This document shows positions 43,159-52,433 of a stretch of DNA of 64,000 nt, one piece after another; position 1 is the first letter of the stretch, and the number at the start of each line of letters is the position of its first letter. The notes below the pieces were generated by a model. It made no database searches. It was not told the DNA's origin and saw nothing but the letters and a program-made list of their open reading frames with translations. Made by a program: the position numbers and the translations under genes. Origin of the DNA: Stenotrophomonas sp. BIGb0135 (GTDB lineage Bacteria; Pseudomonadota; Gammaproteobacteria; Xanthomonadales; Xanthomonadaceae); NCBI RefSeq assembly GCF_024810105.1, contig NZ_JANUDX010000007.1:1-64000 (forward strand), given 5' to 3'.

Positions 43159-43351
43159 AGCCGACCGTTGGTCGGCTGCCGTCAGCCCCGATCCCCGCCG
43201 ATGTTCCGAAGCGTAGAGCCGACCGTTGGTCGGCTGCCGTCAGCCCCGCTCCCCACCGATGTTCCGAAGCGTAGAGCCGACCGTTGGTCGGCTGCCGTCA
43301 GCCCCGATCCCCACCGATGTTCCGAAGCGTAGAGCCGACCGTTGGTCGGCT
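43155..43351 (+). repeat. SMAG/REP array, four copies, 58-bp period
   Basis: Direct copies start at 43155, 43213, 43271 and 43329, with arms AGCCGACC and GGTCGGCT. The spacers (CCGTCAGCCCCGATCCCC, then ACCGATGTTCCGAAGC) are almost identical. A diverged palindrome of the same core lies at 43469-43491. The array starts inside the stop codon of the DUF465 gene. Confidence 0.9.
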
Positions 43352-43520
43352 GCCGTCAGCCCCGGCGGCATGAACCTTGGCATGCAGCTTCGGACGGTGG
43401 TCAGCGTCGGTCAGACGGTGCACGCCGCGTTGCCTGGTCTCCGGGCGCGTGTGCCGCGCTTGCGCGCGGGTACCGACCAACGGTCGGTACCTACGAATTG
43501 CTGGCGAACGCAATAAGACC

Positions 43521-43587
43521 CGGATACGTCGAGATCCGGATACGTCGAGATCCGCATACCTCAAGATCCGGATACGTCCGGATACGC
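43521..43587. repeat. 16-bp tandem repeat near the plsB 3' end
   Basis: CGGATACGTCGAGATC occurs twice exactly, then once with changes, then twice as the partial unit CGGATACG. It ends about 20 bp before the plsB stop. It contains no obvious stem. Nothing else is visible in 43371-43606 except the single diverged palindrome. Confidence 0.75.
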
Positions 43588-43606
43588 TTCGGCGCATCCG
43601 CGTCCG

Positions 43607-46318
43607 TCAATCCGTGCTGACCGGTTCTTCCGGCTTGGCCGCTTCCGGGCTCACCCGTTCGATGGTGTGGCGCAGTTCGCGGCCCAGGATGAACTTGGCA
43701 TCCTTGGCCCAGGCATCCAGGCGCGCGTCGAACAGCAGCTTGCTGTTCTCGTCCGGCCACACCAGGCGCAGCTCACGCAGCTTCTGGATGAAGCCGCGGA
43801 ACAGGGTGCGGTCGAAGAATTCCGGCGCGGCCGGTGCGTAGAGCAGGCTCAGGCGCTGCGCGGCCTGCTGGCACAGGCTTTCCAGTTCCGCCGCGCCCAG
43901 CGTGCCAGGGCCGTTCTTCACCAGCACCGAAATGGCGATGTAATACCGCTCGAAGGCCTGCTGCAACGAGTGGCCGATCGCGCGCAGGCGGAACACCTCG
44001 TCGGTCTGCCCGGTGTTGCGGGCCAGGATGCCGCCGTCGTCGTCGTTGATGTTCTGCAGCAGCCCTTCGCGCACGAACACGTTGATGGTCTGCTCGATAC
44101 GCTGGGCAAACTCGTCCTCGGTCCACGGCAGGAACAGCTCGGCCTGCAGGAACGGATACACCGTGCGGCCCAACTGGACCAGGCCGGTGCGGCTCATGCG
44201 GCGGTTGTTCTGGAAGCAGCAGGCCACCCACGACGACGCCGTGAACAGGTGGATGACGTTGTTGCGGAAGTAGCTGAGCAGCACCGCGGTGTCGCCACTG
44301 ACACTGAGCACGTCGCCGAGCGGGTGCTTGATGCGGGTGAGCACGTTGATTTCTTCGGCGTGGGCGATGATCCGCTCCGGCGAGTGCGGGGTCACCGTCA
44401 CCCGGTCCGAATACGGCATCTCCACCAGCAGCGTCTTGCACAGTTCGATCTGCGCGATCAGGTCGGCCTCGCCCATCGCGTGCTTGGGCGTGGACAGCAG
44501 CGCCAGCGCCAGCAGGTTGATCGGGTTGACGTCGGCGGCGCCGTTGATGTGCACCTGGATGCGCTCGGCCAGGTGGTCGACCGTGCCCGACAGCCAGGAC
44601 GGCTTCTCGTCCTCGCCCACCGGCTGCCCGTTCCACTCCGGCGCCTGCCGGGCCAGCACGTCGTTGAGCGCGATCGGCTCGCCGAAGTTCACCACCACCT
44701 GCCCGTAGTTCTGCTTGAGCACCTTGGGGATGGACCACAGCAGCGACCAGATCGATTCCTTTTCCTTGGGCCGACCGGACAGTTCGTCCAGGTAGCTGCC
44801 GCCTTCCATCAGCTTTTCATAGCCGATGTAGACCGGCTGGAACAGCACCGGCTTGCGCGGCTGGCGCAGGAACGCGCGCAGCGTCATCGAGATCATGCCG
44901 CCCTTGGGCTGCAGCAGGCGCCCGGTACGCGAGCGGCCGCCTTCGACGAAGTACTCGATCGAGTAACCACCGGCCACCAGCTGCGCCACGTATTCGCTGA
45001 GCACCGCCGAGTACAGCGCGTTGCCGCGGATGGAGCGCCGGATGAAGAACGCCCCGCCCTTGCGCAGCAGGGTGCCGACCACCGGCAGGTTGAGGTTGAT
45101 GCCGGCCACGATGTGCGGCGGCACGATGCCCCGGTCGTACAGCAGGTAGGACAGCAGCAGGTAGTCCATGTGGCTGCGGTGGCTGGGCACGTAAACCACT
45201 TCGTGCCCGGGCGCGGCCGCCTTGAACTTGTCCAGGTGGTGGACCAGTACGCCGGCGTAGATGCGGTTCCAGACATGGCTGAGCATGAAGCTGGCCGACC
45301 GCACCGCCGGGCTGGAGTAGTCCGCGGCGATCTCCCAGGCGTAGGCGTGGGCCTTCTTCCAGGCATCGGCCGGCTTGGAGTTGTCGCGCTTGGCCTGCGA
45401 GGCGATCGCCTCGCGCACGGTGTCCGCGTCCAGCACCTTGTCCACCAGCAGGCGGCGGGTGGACAGGTCCGGCCCGATCACCGACTCACGGATGCGGCGG
45501 AAGTGGGTGCGCAGCACGCGCTGGAGCTTGCGCACGGTGCGCTCGGGGTCCAGCCCCTCGTTGATCGTGCTGCGCAGCGAGATCGGCGGGGCAAACCGCA
45601 CGATGGTGCTGCGGCCATTGAGCAGCACCGCCAGCAGGCGACGGAAACGGCCCACCAACGCCCAGTTTTCCGAGAACAGCACGGCGAACCAGCCGCTCTG
45701 CTTGTCCGGCGCGCGGCCGACGAAGATGGATACCGGGACCAGGTGCACGTCCAGCTCATCGCGTGCGCGATGGGCCTGGAGCACCTTGGCCAGCGAATCG
45801 GAGTGGGTCTTGGCGCCGCGCTGCTCGGGGATCAGCGAGTTGCTGCTGCTCCGGCGCGACAACGCCACGTAGGCGCGCTTGCGCCCGGTCGGATCACCGG
45901 CGATGGGCACCAGCGGCGAGGGCAGGCCGGCCTCACGGCAGGCCTTGTCCAGGATCAGCGCATTGGACAGGCCGTAGTCTTCCAGCACGTAGACCACCGG
46001 GCGGCCGTCGTTGTACTGGCCGGGCTGTTCCGGTTCGATCTTCAGCGACAGCCACGGCTCGACCAGCCGGCCGAGCAGGCGTGCCCACCACGGGCGGCGG
46101 CCCACCGGGGCACGGGTACCGGGCACGATGGCGGCCAGCGCGACCGCGCCGGGCTCGGCCTCGGCAGGCACGGCGGCGGCAGCGGCGCTCGTCTGGCCGG
46201 GGTCGGCCGGGGCGCCGGTGGCGGCCACGCTGTCGGGCGACGCGGACGAAGCGTCCGGCGTCTTGGGCGGCTCTTCGCCGGGGAAAGGCAGGGGATTCTG
46301 GTTCGGCATCGGCTTCAT
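43607..46318 (-). CDS. plsB: glycerol-3-phosphate 1-O-acyltransferase PlsB
   Basis: A 903-residue inner-membrane-associated acyltransferase for the first step of phospholipid synthesis. The acyltransferase HX4D motif is SHRSHMDYLLLSY near residue 380; the following motifs include GAFFIRRSIRGN, YFVEGGRSRTGRLLQPKGG and FQPVYIGYEKLMEG. The first about 75 residues are Pro/Ala-rich and extra compared with E. coli PlsB (807). The start ATG overlaps the stop of the upstream lipoprotein gene as TAATG, so the two are probably translated in a coupled way. Confidence 0.95.
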   Translation of the reverse strand: MKPMPNQNPLPFPGEEPPKTPDASSASPDSVAATGAPADPGQTSAAAAAVPAEAEPGAVALAAIVPGTRAPVGRRPWWARLLGRLVEPWLSLKIEPEQPGQYNDGRPVVYVLEDYGLSNALILDKACREAGLPSPLVPIAGDPTGRKRAYVALSRRSSSNSLIPEQRGAKTHSDSLAKVLQAHRARDELDVHLVPVSIFVGRAPDKQSGWFAVLFSENWALVGRFRRLLAVLLNGRSTIVRFAPPISLRSTINEGLDPERTVRKLQRVLRTHFRRIRESVIGPDLSTRRLLVDKVLDADTVREAIASQAKRDNSKPADAWKKAHAYAWEIAADYSSPAVRSASFMLSHVWNRIYAGVLVHHLDKFKAAAPGHEVVYVPSHRSHMDYLLLSYLLYDRGIVPPHIVAGINLNLPVVGTLLRKGGAFFIRRSIRGNALYSAVLSEYVAQLVAGGYSIEYFVEGGRSRTGRLLQPKGGMISMTLRAFLRQPRKPVLFQPVYIGYEKLMEGGSYLDELSGRPKEKESIWSLLWSIPKVLKQNYGQVVVNFGEPIALNDVLARQAPEWNGQPVGEDEKPSWLSGTVDHLAERIQVHINGAADVNPINLLALALLSTPKHAMGEADLIAQIELCKTLLVEMPYSDRVTVTPHSPERIIAHAEEINVLTRIKHPLGDVLSVSGDTAVLLSYFRNNVIHLFTASSWVACCFQNNRRMSRTGLVQLGRTVYPFLQAELFLPWTEDEFAQRIEQTINVFVREGLLQNINDDDGGILARNTGQTDEVFRLRAIGHSLQQAFERYYIAISVLVKNGPGTLGAAELESLCQQAAQRLSLLYAPAAPEFFDRTLFRGFIQKLRELRLVWPDENSKLLFDARLDAWAKDAKFILGRELRHTIERVSPEAAKPEEPVSTD

Positions 46319-47313
46319 TATGGCTTAGCCGGTGCAGAAGCACCGTCCTTGACCTGCGCGGCGGCCTCTGCTTCGGCCGCCTGCGGGTCATCATGTTCAG
46401 CTTGTTGGGCCTGTGCGGCCTGTGCGGCCTGTGCGGCCTGTGCGGCCTGCAGCAGCGCCTGCGCGTCCTCCAGGGTGCGGCTCACATACCAGTGGCCATC
46501 GCGGCGGGTCATCCGCACCTGCGCTTCGATCTGTTCGCCGGCCAGCGGGTACTGCACGCGGACCACCGCATCATCGCCCAGCTCCGACACCACCTCGCCG
46601 CGCAGGCCGGTAAGCGCCCCGTCCAGCGACAACCCATAGCTGGCCAGCGCGGTCTTGAAGGCTTTGAAGAACGGGCCCAGGCGGCGCAGCGATCCCTCCA
46701 TGCCGGCGGCCTGCAACTGTTCGTCGGTGGACAGCCCGGTGGTCCGCGCGGTGGCAGTCAACAGCGTGATGGTGGTTTTGGCGCGCTGCTTGTCGGTCAG
46801 CGGCGCAGCGGCGGCCCATTTGCTCAACGCGTTCACCACCTGGCTGTAGTGGGCGCGCTGGGCATCGGTGTAGTCGGTCTGGTTGCGCAGGTACTCCACC
46901 CCGAACAGGCCCATGGAATGCGCCGCCTGGCGCACCCCGGTGGCCTGGCCGGCAATCTGTGCGTCGAACGAGCGCTGCAGGCGCTGCGGGGCGTCCGGCG
47001 CCGACAGCGCGGCCAGCATCGGCAGCAGTTGCCCATCCAGCGGCAGTTCGGTCAGTGGCCAACGGCTGTGCCCCTGTGCCCAGGCCACCTGCAGGCGGGC
47101 GTAGTCGGCGGGCGGCACCGAGGCGCGCGCGTAGCCGAGCAGGTCGTTGTCGGCCACCTGCCGGGCCAGCTGTTGCAGGGCCGCGACCGGCTCGGCCGCG
47201 GGTGTGTCCGGATCGATCCGATCGCCCTTGCAGGCACTGAGCAGCACCACCCCGCACAGGGCCAGCGCCAACGCATGCCCCCGGTACTGCCACGACTTCC
47301 ACGACATGGACAT
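46318..47313 (-). CDS. lipoprotein of unknown function upstream of plsB
   Basis: A 331-residue lipoprotein with lipobox LLSAC near residue 24. The mature protein is helical; no named domain is recognised. The C-terminus has a repeated AAQ stretch (QAAQAAQAAQAAQAQQ) coded by a 9-bp DNA repeat (46409-46451), likely to vary by slippage. GGGGAG lies about eight bases before the ATG. Overlap with plsB suggests a role at the envelope or in lipid supply, but that is only context. Confidence 0.7.
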   Translation of the reverse strand: MSMSWKSWQYRGHALALALCGVVLLSACKGDRIDPDTPAAEPVAALQQLARQVADNDLLGYARASVPPADYARLQVAWAQGHSRWPLTELPLDGQLLPMLAALSAPDAPQRLQRSFDAQIAGQATGVRQAAHSMGLFGVEYLRNQTDYTDAQRAHYSQVVNALSKWAAAAPLTDKQRAKTTITLLTATARTTGLSTDEQLQAAGMEGSLRRLGPFFKAFKTALASYGLSLDGALTGLRGEVVSELGDDAVVRVQYPLAGEQIEAQVRMTRRDGHWYVSRTLEDAQALLQAAQAAQAAQAAQAQQAEHDDPQAAEAEAAAQVKDGASAPAKP

Positions 47314-47621
47314 GAATTCGGACTCCCCGGACCGGTCCGCATCTTGCGGCCTGCGCCCCCGCAGCGGCAAGCCGGACCCCGCCGGGATGCGGGCCGGCGG
47401 TTCCAAGTTATTGAACCCTATCGTTATTTCATTCTCGTGTGGGCAACGTGGCCGGGCGTGGGGGGACGCCGTCGCTGGCAGGGCGCCCCCAGCCTGGCCC
47501 GAGCCGGTGAAGTCTGCGCACGACGCCCGGCGTGCGCGTGACGGCGAACGTCCCTGCGCCGCCAGCGGCGGTGCACCCGCAGGGTCGTCCGCCGCGTCCA
47601 ACGGGCGGGCTTTACCGGCCG
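47314..47621. other. 308-bp gap without a recognised gene
   Basis: This stretch lies between the lipoprotein start and the serine protease stop, both on the minus strand. It must hold the lipoprotein-plsB promoter; the less GC-rich part TTATTGAACCCTATCGTTAT near 47408 is the likely place. I see no repeat element or convincing coding frame. Confidence 0.4.
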
Positions 47622-48449
47622 TCAGTCACCGGTCCAGGTGGCCGTGATGAAGTCGCGCACGTAGCCATCGGCCAGCCGGGCATACACGCCCGGATAGCCC
47701 GCCTGGGCGCAGCCCTGGCCCCAGCTGACCACGCCCAGCACCGTCCAGGCGCCGCGCCGCTGCACCAGCAGCGGGCCACCGGAATCGCCCTGGCAACTGT
47801 CGATGCCCTCGGTGCCGGCGCAGATCGACGTGCCGGCCTGCAGGCTCGGGTACGCCTGCTGGCACGTCTTGAAAGGCACGAACGGGGTCTTCACTGTCTG
47901 CAGCACCGTGGGCGAGCCGGCCGCGCCCTCCAGCCCGGTATCGCCCCAACCGATCACGTCGAACATGCGGCCGGTCCGCAGATAGCCGCTGTCGCTGCCC
48001 TCCAGCATCAGGGCCGGGGCGAGGCCCTCGACCGGCTTGCGCAGCTGGATCAACGCCACGTCATTGGCCAGCGTGGTGCTGTTGAAGGCCGGATGGACGT
48101 GGATCGCACGGATGTTGGACGTGCGTTTGCGCGCGGTGGTGTCCAACGCGGTGGCCCCTGCCAGCGCCGCGTAGCCGGCAGGCTTGGCCCCCTGCACGCA
48201 GTGGGCGGCGGTGAGTACCCAGGACGGCGAGATCAGCGTGGCGCCGCACCAGTGGCGGGTATGGTCCGAATCGCCGAAGTCCAGCCGTTGCAGGCTGACC
48301 ATGAAGGGATACTGGCCAGGCGACGCATCCACCCCGCCGATGATCAATGGCCGCAGGGGCGCGCCCTCGGGCGGTGCGGGAGCCGCCTGTGCGGCGAGGG
48401 AAAGACCGAGGACGCCGGTGGCCAGGGCCAGTCGGGTAAACACATGCAT
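47622..48449 (-). CDS. secreted trypsin-like serine protease (S1A)
   Basis: A 275-residue protein with a Sec signal (LALATGVLGLSLAAQA) and a short propeptide before IIGGVDASPGQYPFMV, the zymogen-activation type N-terminus. The triad is complete: His in LTAAHC, Asp in NDVALI, Ser in CQGDSGGP. Asp at the base of the S1 pocket (EGIDSCQGD) predicts cleavage after Lys or Arg. Six Cys fit three disulfides. GGAGG lies six bases before the chosen ATG. Bacterial S1A proteases are often exported for nutrient or host-protein degradation. Confidence 0.92.
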   Translation of the reverse strand: MHVFTRLALATGVLGLSLAAQAAPAPPEGAPLRPLIIGGVDASPGQYPFMVSLQRLDFGDSDHTRHWCGATLISPSWVLTAAHCVQGAKPAGYAALAGATALDTTARKRTSNIRAIHVHPAFNSTTLANDVALIQLRKPVEGLAPALMLEGSDSGYLRTGRMFDVIGWGDTGLEGAAGSPTVLQTVKTPFVPFKTCQQAYPSLQAGTSICAGTEGIDSCQGDSGGPLLVQRRGAWTVLGVVSWGQGCAQAGYPGVYARLADGYVRDFITATWTGD

Positions 48450-48759
48450 GCAGCACCTCCATTGCAATGATGGGATCGCCAGGCAACGTCGTGCCGGCAG
48501 GATTCATTCCATCGCAGGAGGGGCGCGGCGAACTGCGGCGCGCTGCGCTGTTGGCGGGCGACGCGGGGTTTCCCGAGGTAGACGCGCGGCGATTGCGAGG
48601 GGCGCGCCTGACCTGTGCAGGTCGCGCCCGTGTCGAGCGCCGGACCAGTGCCGGCCATCGGCGGGGAGCGCCCTACCAGGCAATGACGTTCATCGCTGGA
48701 CGGCCGATGCGGCTGCCGGGGCAGGCCGCACGCCGATCCGGAATGCGGCCGGGGCTGCC
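48450..48759. other. 310-bp gap without a recognised gene
   Basis: The stretch separates the protease start from the pyrF stop, all on the minus strand. It must contain the protease promoter. I see no hairpin with a T tract, no SMAG palindrome and no frame with a start signal. Confidence 0.4.
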
Positions 48760-49491
48760 TCAGCCCTGGCGGGTGCGCCAGGCGCTGGCGATTTCCTGCT
48801 GGATCGCCTCGGCGGCCGCACGCGGATCGTTGGCCAGCCGGATCGGCCGCCCGACCACGATCGCATCGGCACCGTCGGCGAACGCCTGGGCCACGCCAAC
48901 GGTGCGCTTCTGGTCATCGCCGACCGGGCCGCCGGGGCGGATGCCCGGGCACACGATCGAGAAGCCCGCGCCGGTGGCCGCGCGGATCGGGCCGGCTTCC
49001 TGGCCCGAGGCGATCACCCCGTCGATGCCGGCAGCCTGGGCGGCCAGCGCGCGTTCGACCACCACGTCCACCGGTTCGCGGTCGATGCCCATCCCGGCCA
49101 GGTCGCTGCGGCCCATCGAGGTCAGCACGGTCACCGCCAGCAGGCGCATGTCGCTGCCGTTGGCGGCCGCGCAGGCCTCCATCATGGCCGGGTGCCAGCC
49201 GTGGATGGTGGCGTAGCTGACCGGCCACTGCGACAGCCGCTTGATCACCGCCGCGGCGGTGGCCGGGATGTCGAAGAACTTGAGATCGACGAACACGCGC
49301 TTGTCGCGCGCGGCCAGGGCCTCGAGCACGTCGAAGTACTCGCCGGAGGCGAGCAGCTCCATGCCGATCTTGTAAAACGAGACCGCGTCGCCGAGCCGGT
49401 CCACCCACGCCAGCGCCTCGTCGCGGCCCGGCACGTCGAGCGCGAAGATCAGGCGCTGATCGTCACGCAGCGGCAGCGCGGCGCGGCTCAC
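48760..49491 (-). CDS. pyrF: orotidine 5'-phosphate decarboxylase
   Basis: A 243-residue PyrF, the last enzyme of UMP synthesis. The catalytic Asp-Lys-Asp set is in [15 protein letters not shown] near residue 70, and the phosphate-binding end has [18 protein letters not shown]. The GTG start overlaps the TGA stop of the upstream phosphatase gene (GTGA), so the two share an mRNA. This coupling of a nucleotide biosynthesis gene with a periplasmic phosphatase fits nucleotide salvage, by context only. Confidence 0.95.
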   Translation of the reverse strand: MSRAALPLRDDQRLIFALDVPGRDEALAWVDRLGDAVSFYKIGMELLASGEYFDVLEALAARDKRVFVDLKFFDIPATAAAVIKRLSQWPVSYATIHGWHPAMMEACAAANGSDMRLLAVTVLTSMGRSDLAGMGIDREPVDVVVERALAAQAAGIDGVIASGQEAGPIRAATGAGFSIVCPGIRPGGPVGDDQKRTVGVAQAFADGADAIVVGRPIRLANDPRAAAEAIQQEIASAWRTRQG

Positions 49492-50411
49492 GGCGCGTAG
49501 TCCAGCGCGGCGCGCTTGGCATCATGGCGGGCCTGGCGCGACTGGCTGTAGTCATTGTTGAACTGGGCCGGCTCGAAGCCGCCGTAAGTCGGGTTGGGCA
49601 GCATCCACCAGCGCTCGCCGAACCAGTCGTGGTACTGCTGCAGCAGCGCGTCGCGGCCGTCGTTGGTGTTGGCGGTGACTTCCACGAAGTCGCCGAGCTG
49701 GTCGCCGAACTGCATCAGCACGCGGTACTGCTGGCCGGCCAGGCGGCGGCGGCAGTTCTTCTCGCTGCCGGCCTGTTCGCAGTCCTTCACCACCGTGCCC
49801 AGGCCCAGGAACACGCTGTCATCGGCGACCGGCAGGCCTTCGGCACGCAGGTTGGCCAGGGTGGCCTCCTTGAGGTGCACGGCGCGGTTGGAGATGTACA
49901 GCAGGGTCACGCCCTTGGCGTTGGCGGCCTTGGCGAAATCGACCACGCCCGGGATCGCCTTGGCCTTCTTCTCGGCCACCCACTGGTCCCAGCTGAGTTC
50001 GTCGTATTCCTTGCCGTCGCGCACCAGGCGCGCCTGGTAGGGCGAGTTGTCCAGCACGGTCTCGTCCACGTCCAGCACCACCGCCGGCTTCAGGCCCTTG
50101 GCGGCGTTGCCGCGTTCCTCCGGTACCAGCGCGTCCCAGTTGGCTTCCTTCAGCGCCTTGTCCAGGTGGTCGGCGGCGGCGCGGTAGGTCTGCTCGGTGA
50201 TCGCCTTGTACTCCTGCGCGCGCTGCATCCACAGCACCGCGTTGAGGTTGTCGTTGGCGGACACCGCGGCGTCACCGGTGGCGGCGGGCGCGGCAGCAGC
50301 GGCAACCGCTGCCGGGGCGGCCTCGGCGGGGGCTTCGGTGCGCTTGCAGGCACTGAGCGCCATCACGGCGCAGGCAAGCACGGACAGGGAAACAGCAGCA
50401 GTACGACGCAT
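49488..50411 (-). CDS. HAD-family acid phosphatase, lipoprotein e(P4)-like
   Basis: A 307-residue outer-membrane-type lipoprotein with lipobox LSAC near residue 20 and an Ala-rich linker. The class B/C acid phosphatase domain has the nucleophile motif [16 protein letters not shown] near residue 110, [12 protein letters not shown], and FGDQLGDF as the last acidic motif. In Haemophilus the e(P4) protein dephosphorylates NMN and nucleotides outside the cell. The start ATG follows the first possible ATG by five codons and gives the best signal. It overlaps pyrF by four bases. Confidence 0.88.
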   Translation of the reverse strand: MRRTAAVSLSVLACAVMALSACKRTEAPAEAAPAAVAAAAAPAATGDAAVSANDNLNAVLWMQRAQEYKAITEQTYRAAADHLDKALKEANWDALVPEERGNAAKGLKPAVVLDVDETVLDNSPYQARLVRDGKEYDELSWDQWVAEKKAKAIPGVVDFAKAANAKGVTLLYISNRAVHLKEATLANLRAEGLPVADDSVFLGLGTVVKDCEQAGSEKNCRRRLAGQQYRVLMQFGDQLGDFVEVTANTNDGRDALLQQYHDWFGERWWMLPNPTYGGFEPAQFNNDYSQSRQARHDAKRAALDYAP

Positions 50412-50522
50412 CGGGGTCACCAGCAACAGAGTCGCGCCAGTTTACCGGCTTGTCCGGCGGCAATCATGTGCGGTGCGGGCCTCGGCTATGCTGCACGCCC
50501 CTGAAACACCCCGGAGCGCGCC

Positions 50523-51194
50523 ATGACCGACGACACCCAGACCCCCGCCCTGCCCGTGCTGAGCCCGGCCCAGGCCCGCGCCCTGGGCTGCCTGATCGAG
50601 AAGGAGGCGACCACCCCGGACGCCTACCCGCTCACGGTGAACGCCGCGCAGGTGGCCGCCAACCAGAAGACCGCACGCGAGCCGGTGATGGCCCTGTCCG
50701 CGGGCGATGTTCACCACGCGCTGCGCCAGTTGGAGTCGATGGGACTGGCCCGCCAGCAGTTCTCCTCGCGCGCCGAGCGCTACGAGCACCGCGCCGGCAG
50801 CGCGCTGGACCTCACCCGCCAGCAGCTGGCGATCGTGGGCCTGCTGCTGCTGCGCGGCCCGCAGACGGTGAACGAGCTGCTGACCCGCAGCGAGCGCCTG
50901 TTCCAGTTCCAGGACGCCGAGGAGCTGCGCCACCACATCGAGCGCATGATCCAGCGCGGCCTGGCGGTGCAGCTGCCGCGGGCCAGCGGCCAGCGCGAAG
51001 ACCGTTACATGCATCTGCTGGGTGGCCCGGTGGATGGACAGGCGCTGGCCGAGCAGTACAAGGCGGCATCGTCCAGCGGTGGCGGTAGCGGCGCCGGCAA
51101 CCCGGCACTGGAGGCGCGCGTGCAGCAGCTGGAAGCCACCGTGGCCGAGCTGCAGGAACAACTGGCCGAGCTGCGCGCGCAGTTGGGCGGTTGA
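50523..51194 (+). CDS. yceH: YceH family protein (DUF480)
   Basis: A 223-residue cytoplasmic protein of the YceH/UPF0502 family, with two winged-helix domains: [20 protein letters not shown] and [13 protein letters not shown] are the conserved part. The C-terminus is a Gly/Ser linker and a short coiled coil ([20 protein letters not shown]). Function is poorly known. Its last codons and stop are repeated in a chimeric fragment about 475 bp downstream. Confidence 0.9.
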   Translation: MTDDTQTPALPVLSPAQARALGCLIEKEATTPDAYPLTVNAAQVAANQKTAREPVMALSAGDVHHALRQLESMGLARQQFSSRAERYEHRAGSALDLTRQQLAIVGLLLLRGPQTVNELLTRSERLFQFQDAEELRHHIERMIQRGLAVQLPRASGQREDRYMHLLGGPVDGQALAEQYKAASSSGGGSGAGNPALEARVQQLEATVAELQEQLAELRAQLGG

Positions 51195-51199
51195 AAGGC

Positions 51200-51541
51200 A
51201 GCCGAGCATGGCTCGGCTCTACCCATGACCAACCGCCGGTAGAGCCGAGCCATGCTCGGCTACGCGGCCCGGTGTTACCCATGACCAACCGCCGGTAGAG
51301 CCGAGCCATGCTCGGCTACGCGGCCCGGCGTTACCCATGACCAACCGCCGGCAGAGCCGAGCCATGCTCGGCTGCGCGGCCCGGCGTTACCCATGACCAA
51401 CCGCCGGTAGAGCCGAGCCATGCTCGGCTACGCGGCCCGGCGTTCCCCATGACCAACCGGCGGTAGAGCCGAGCCATGCTCGGCTACGCGGCCCGGTGTT
51501 ACCCATGGCCAACCGGCGGTAGAGCCGAGCCATGCTCGGCT
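51200..51541 (+). repeat. SMAG/REP array, seven copies, 56-bp period
   Basis: One inverted copy at 51200-51222 is followed by six direct copies starting at 51239, 51295, 51351, 51407, 51463 and 51519, with arms AGCCGAGC and GCTCGGCT. The spacer (ACGCGGCCCGGCGTTACCC type) is nearly identical between copies. The copy at 51351 has GCAG in place of GTAG. The array lies between yceH and the GNAT gene. Confidence 0.9.
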
Positions 51542-51549
51542 ACGCGGCG

Positions 51550-51697
51550 TCAGGAAGCCGGCGCGCCCGGCGTAGCGAACAGCAGCACGACATCCTCGCC
51601 ATGCGGCGGCGGCAACAGCAGGTCGCCACGATCCTCCGTGCCCCGCTTGCGCAGCAGTTGGGCGGTTGAGAGGCAGCCGAGCATGGCTCGGCTCTAC
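51550..51697. pseudogene. chimeric duplicate of the GNAT and yceH gene tails
   Basis: Positions 51550-51657 match the 3' end of the GNAT gene (51744-51851) with about ten mismatches over roughly 108 bp, including its stop codon. From 51652 the sequence GCGCAGCAGTTGGGCGGTTG continues as the 3' end of yceH with stop codon and its following SMAG element (matching 51177-51222). The junction lies at GCGCAG, shared by both parents. It is a remnant of a tandem duplication and not a gene. Confidence 0.8.
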
Positions 51698-51712
51698 CCA
51701 TCGCTCGCCGTG

Positions 51713-51735
51713 GTAGAGCCGAGCCATGCTCGGCT
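51713..51735 (+). repeat. single SMAG/REP element
   Basis: One copy with arms AGCCGAGC and GCTCGGCT lies nine bases from the GNAT stop. With the inverted copy at 51675-51697 it forms an opposed pair, the same arrangement as at 51200-51261. Confidence 0.8.
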
Positions 51736-51743
51736 GCGCGGCG

Positions 51744-52277
51744 TCAGGGAGCCGGCGCGCCCGGCGTGGCGAACAGCAGCACGACATCCCCGCCGTGCGG
51801 CGGCGGCAGCAGCAGGTCGCCGCGGTCTTCCATGCCCAGCTTGCGCAGCAACGCGGCCGAGCGCAGGTTGTCCGGGGAAACGATGCCGTACAGGTCGGTG
51901 TAACCGAGCACATCGCGGGCGTAGTGCATCACTCCGCGCGCGGCTTCGAACGCGTAGCCGTTGCCTTCGTACTCCGACAGCAATGCATAGCCGATATCCG
52001 GCGCCGGCAGGCCATCGCGGCGCACCAGCCCGGCATTGCCCAGCCACGCGCCGTCGCTGCGGCGGATGATGGCGTACATGCCAAAGCCGTTGAGCGTGTA
52101 GCTGCCAAGCACGCGCTCGGCGGTGTAGTCGCGGGCCTGCGCCAGCGTACGCACGCCGCGGTCGGCAATGTTGCGGATGAACCCCGGCTCGTTGAGCAGG
52201 GCCAGCATGTCGGCCGCATCGTGGTCGGGATCGATCAGGCGCAGGTGCAGGCGGTCGGTCTGGATAACAGCGGACAT
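51744..52277 (-). CDS. GNAT family N-acetyltransferase (RimJ/RimL-like)
   Basis: A 177-residue acetyltransferase. The start MSAVIQTDRLHLRLIDPD is typical of RimJ/RimL-like GNAT proteins, the acetyl-CoA region includes EYEGNGYAFEAARGVMHYA, and the end has VSPDNLRSAALLRKLGMED. The substrate may be a ribosomal protein N-terminus or a small amine; it cannot be told. The last about 36 codons are duplicated downstream in the chimeric fragment. Confidence 0.88.
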   Translation of the reverse strand: MSAVIQTDRLHLRLIDPDHDAADMLALLNEPGFIRNIADRGVRTLAQARDYTAERVLGSYTLNGFGMYAIIRRSDGAWLGNAGLVRRDGLPAPDIGYALLSEYEGNGYAFEAARGVMHYARDVLGYTDLYGIVSPDNLRSAALLRKLGMEDRGDLLLPPPHGGDVVLLFATPGAPAP

Positions 52278-52331
52278 GCGGGTCACTGCAAGGGGCGATG
52301 CCCCGATTGTGCAGTGCGCGCCGCGAACGCG

Positions 52332-52422
52332 GTAGAGCCGACCGCTGGTCGGCTGCTCTTGGAGCGGGCACACGGCAGCCGACGTGTCTCGGGAACGGCA
52401 GCCGACCAACGGTCGGCTCTAC
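52332..52422. repeat. opposed pair of SMAG/REP elements
   Basis: A direct copy at 52332-52354 (arms AGCCGACC, GGTCGGCT) and an inverted copy at 52400-52422 face each other between the GNAT start and the rep stop. They can pair into one long stem and may end the rep transcript. Confidence 0.8.
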
Positions 52423-52433
52423 CGGGCGTTGGG

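Noticed and set aside
51550..51700. A small gene between yceH and the GNAT gene
   Set aside because: The sequence is a diverged copy of two gene tails and has no start codon context.
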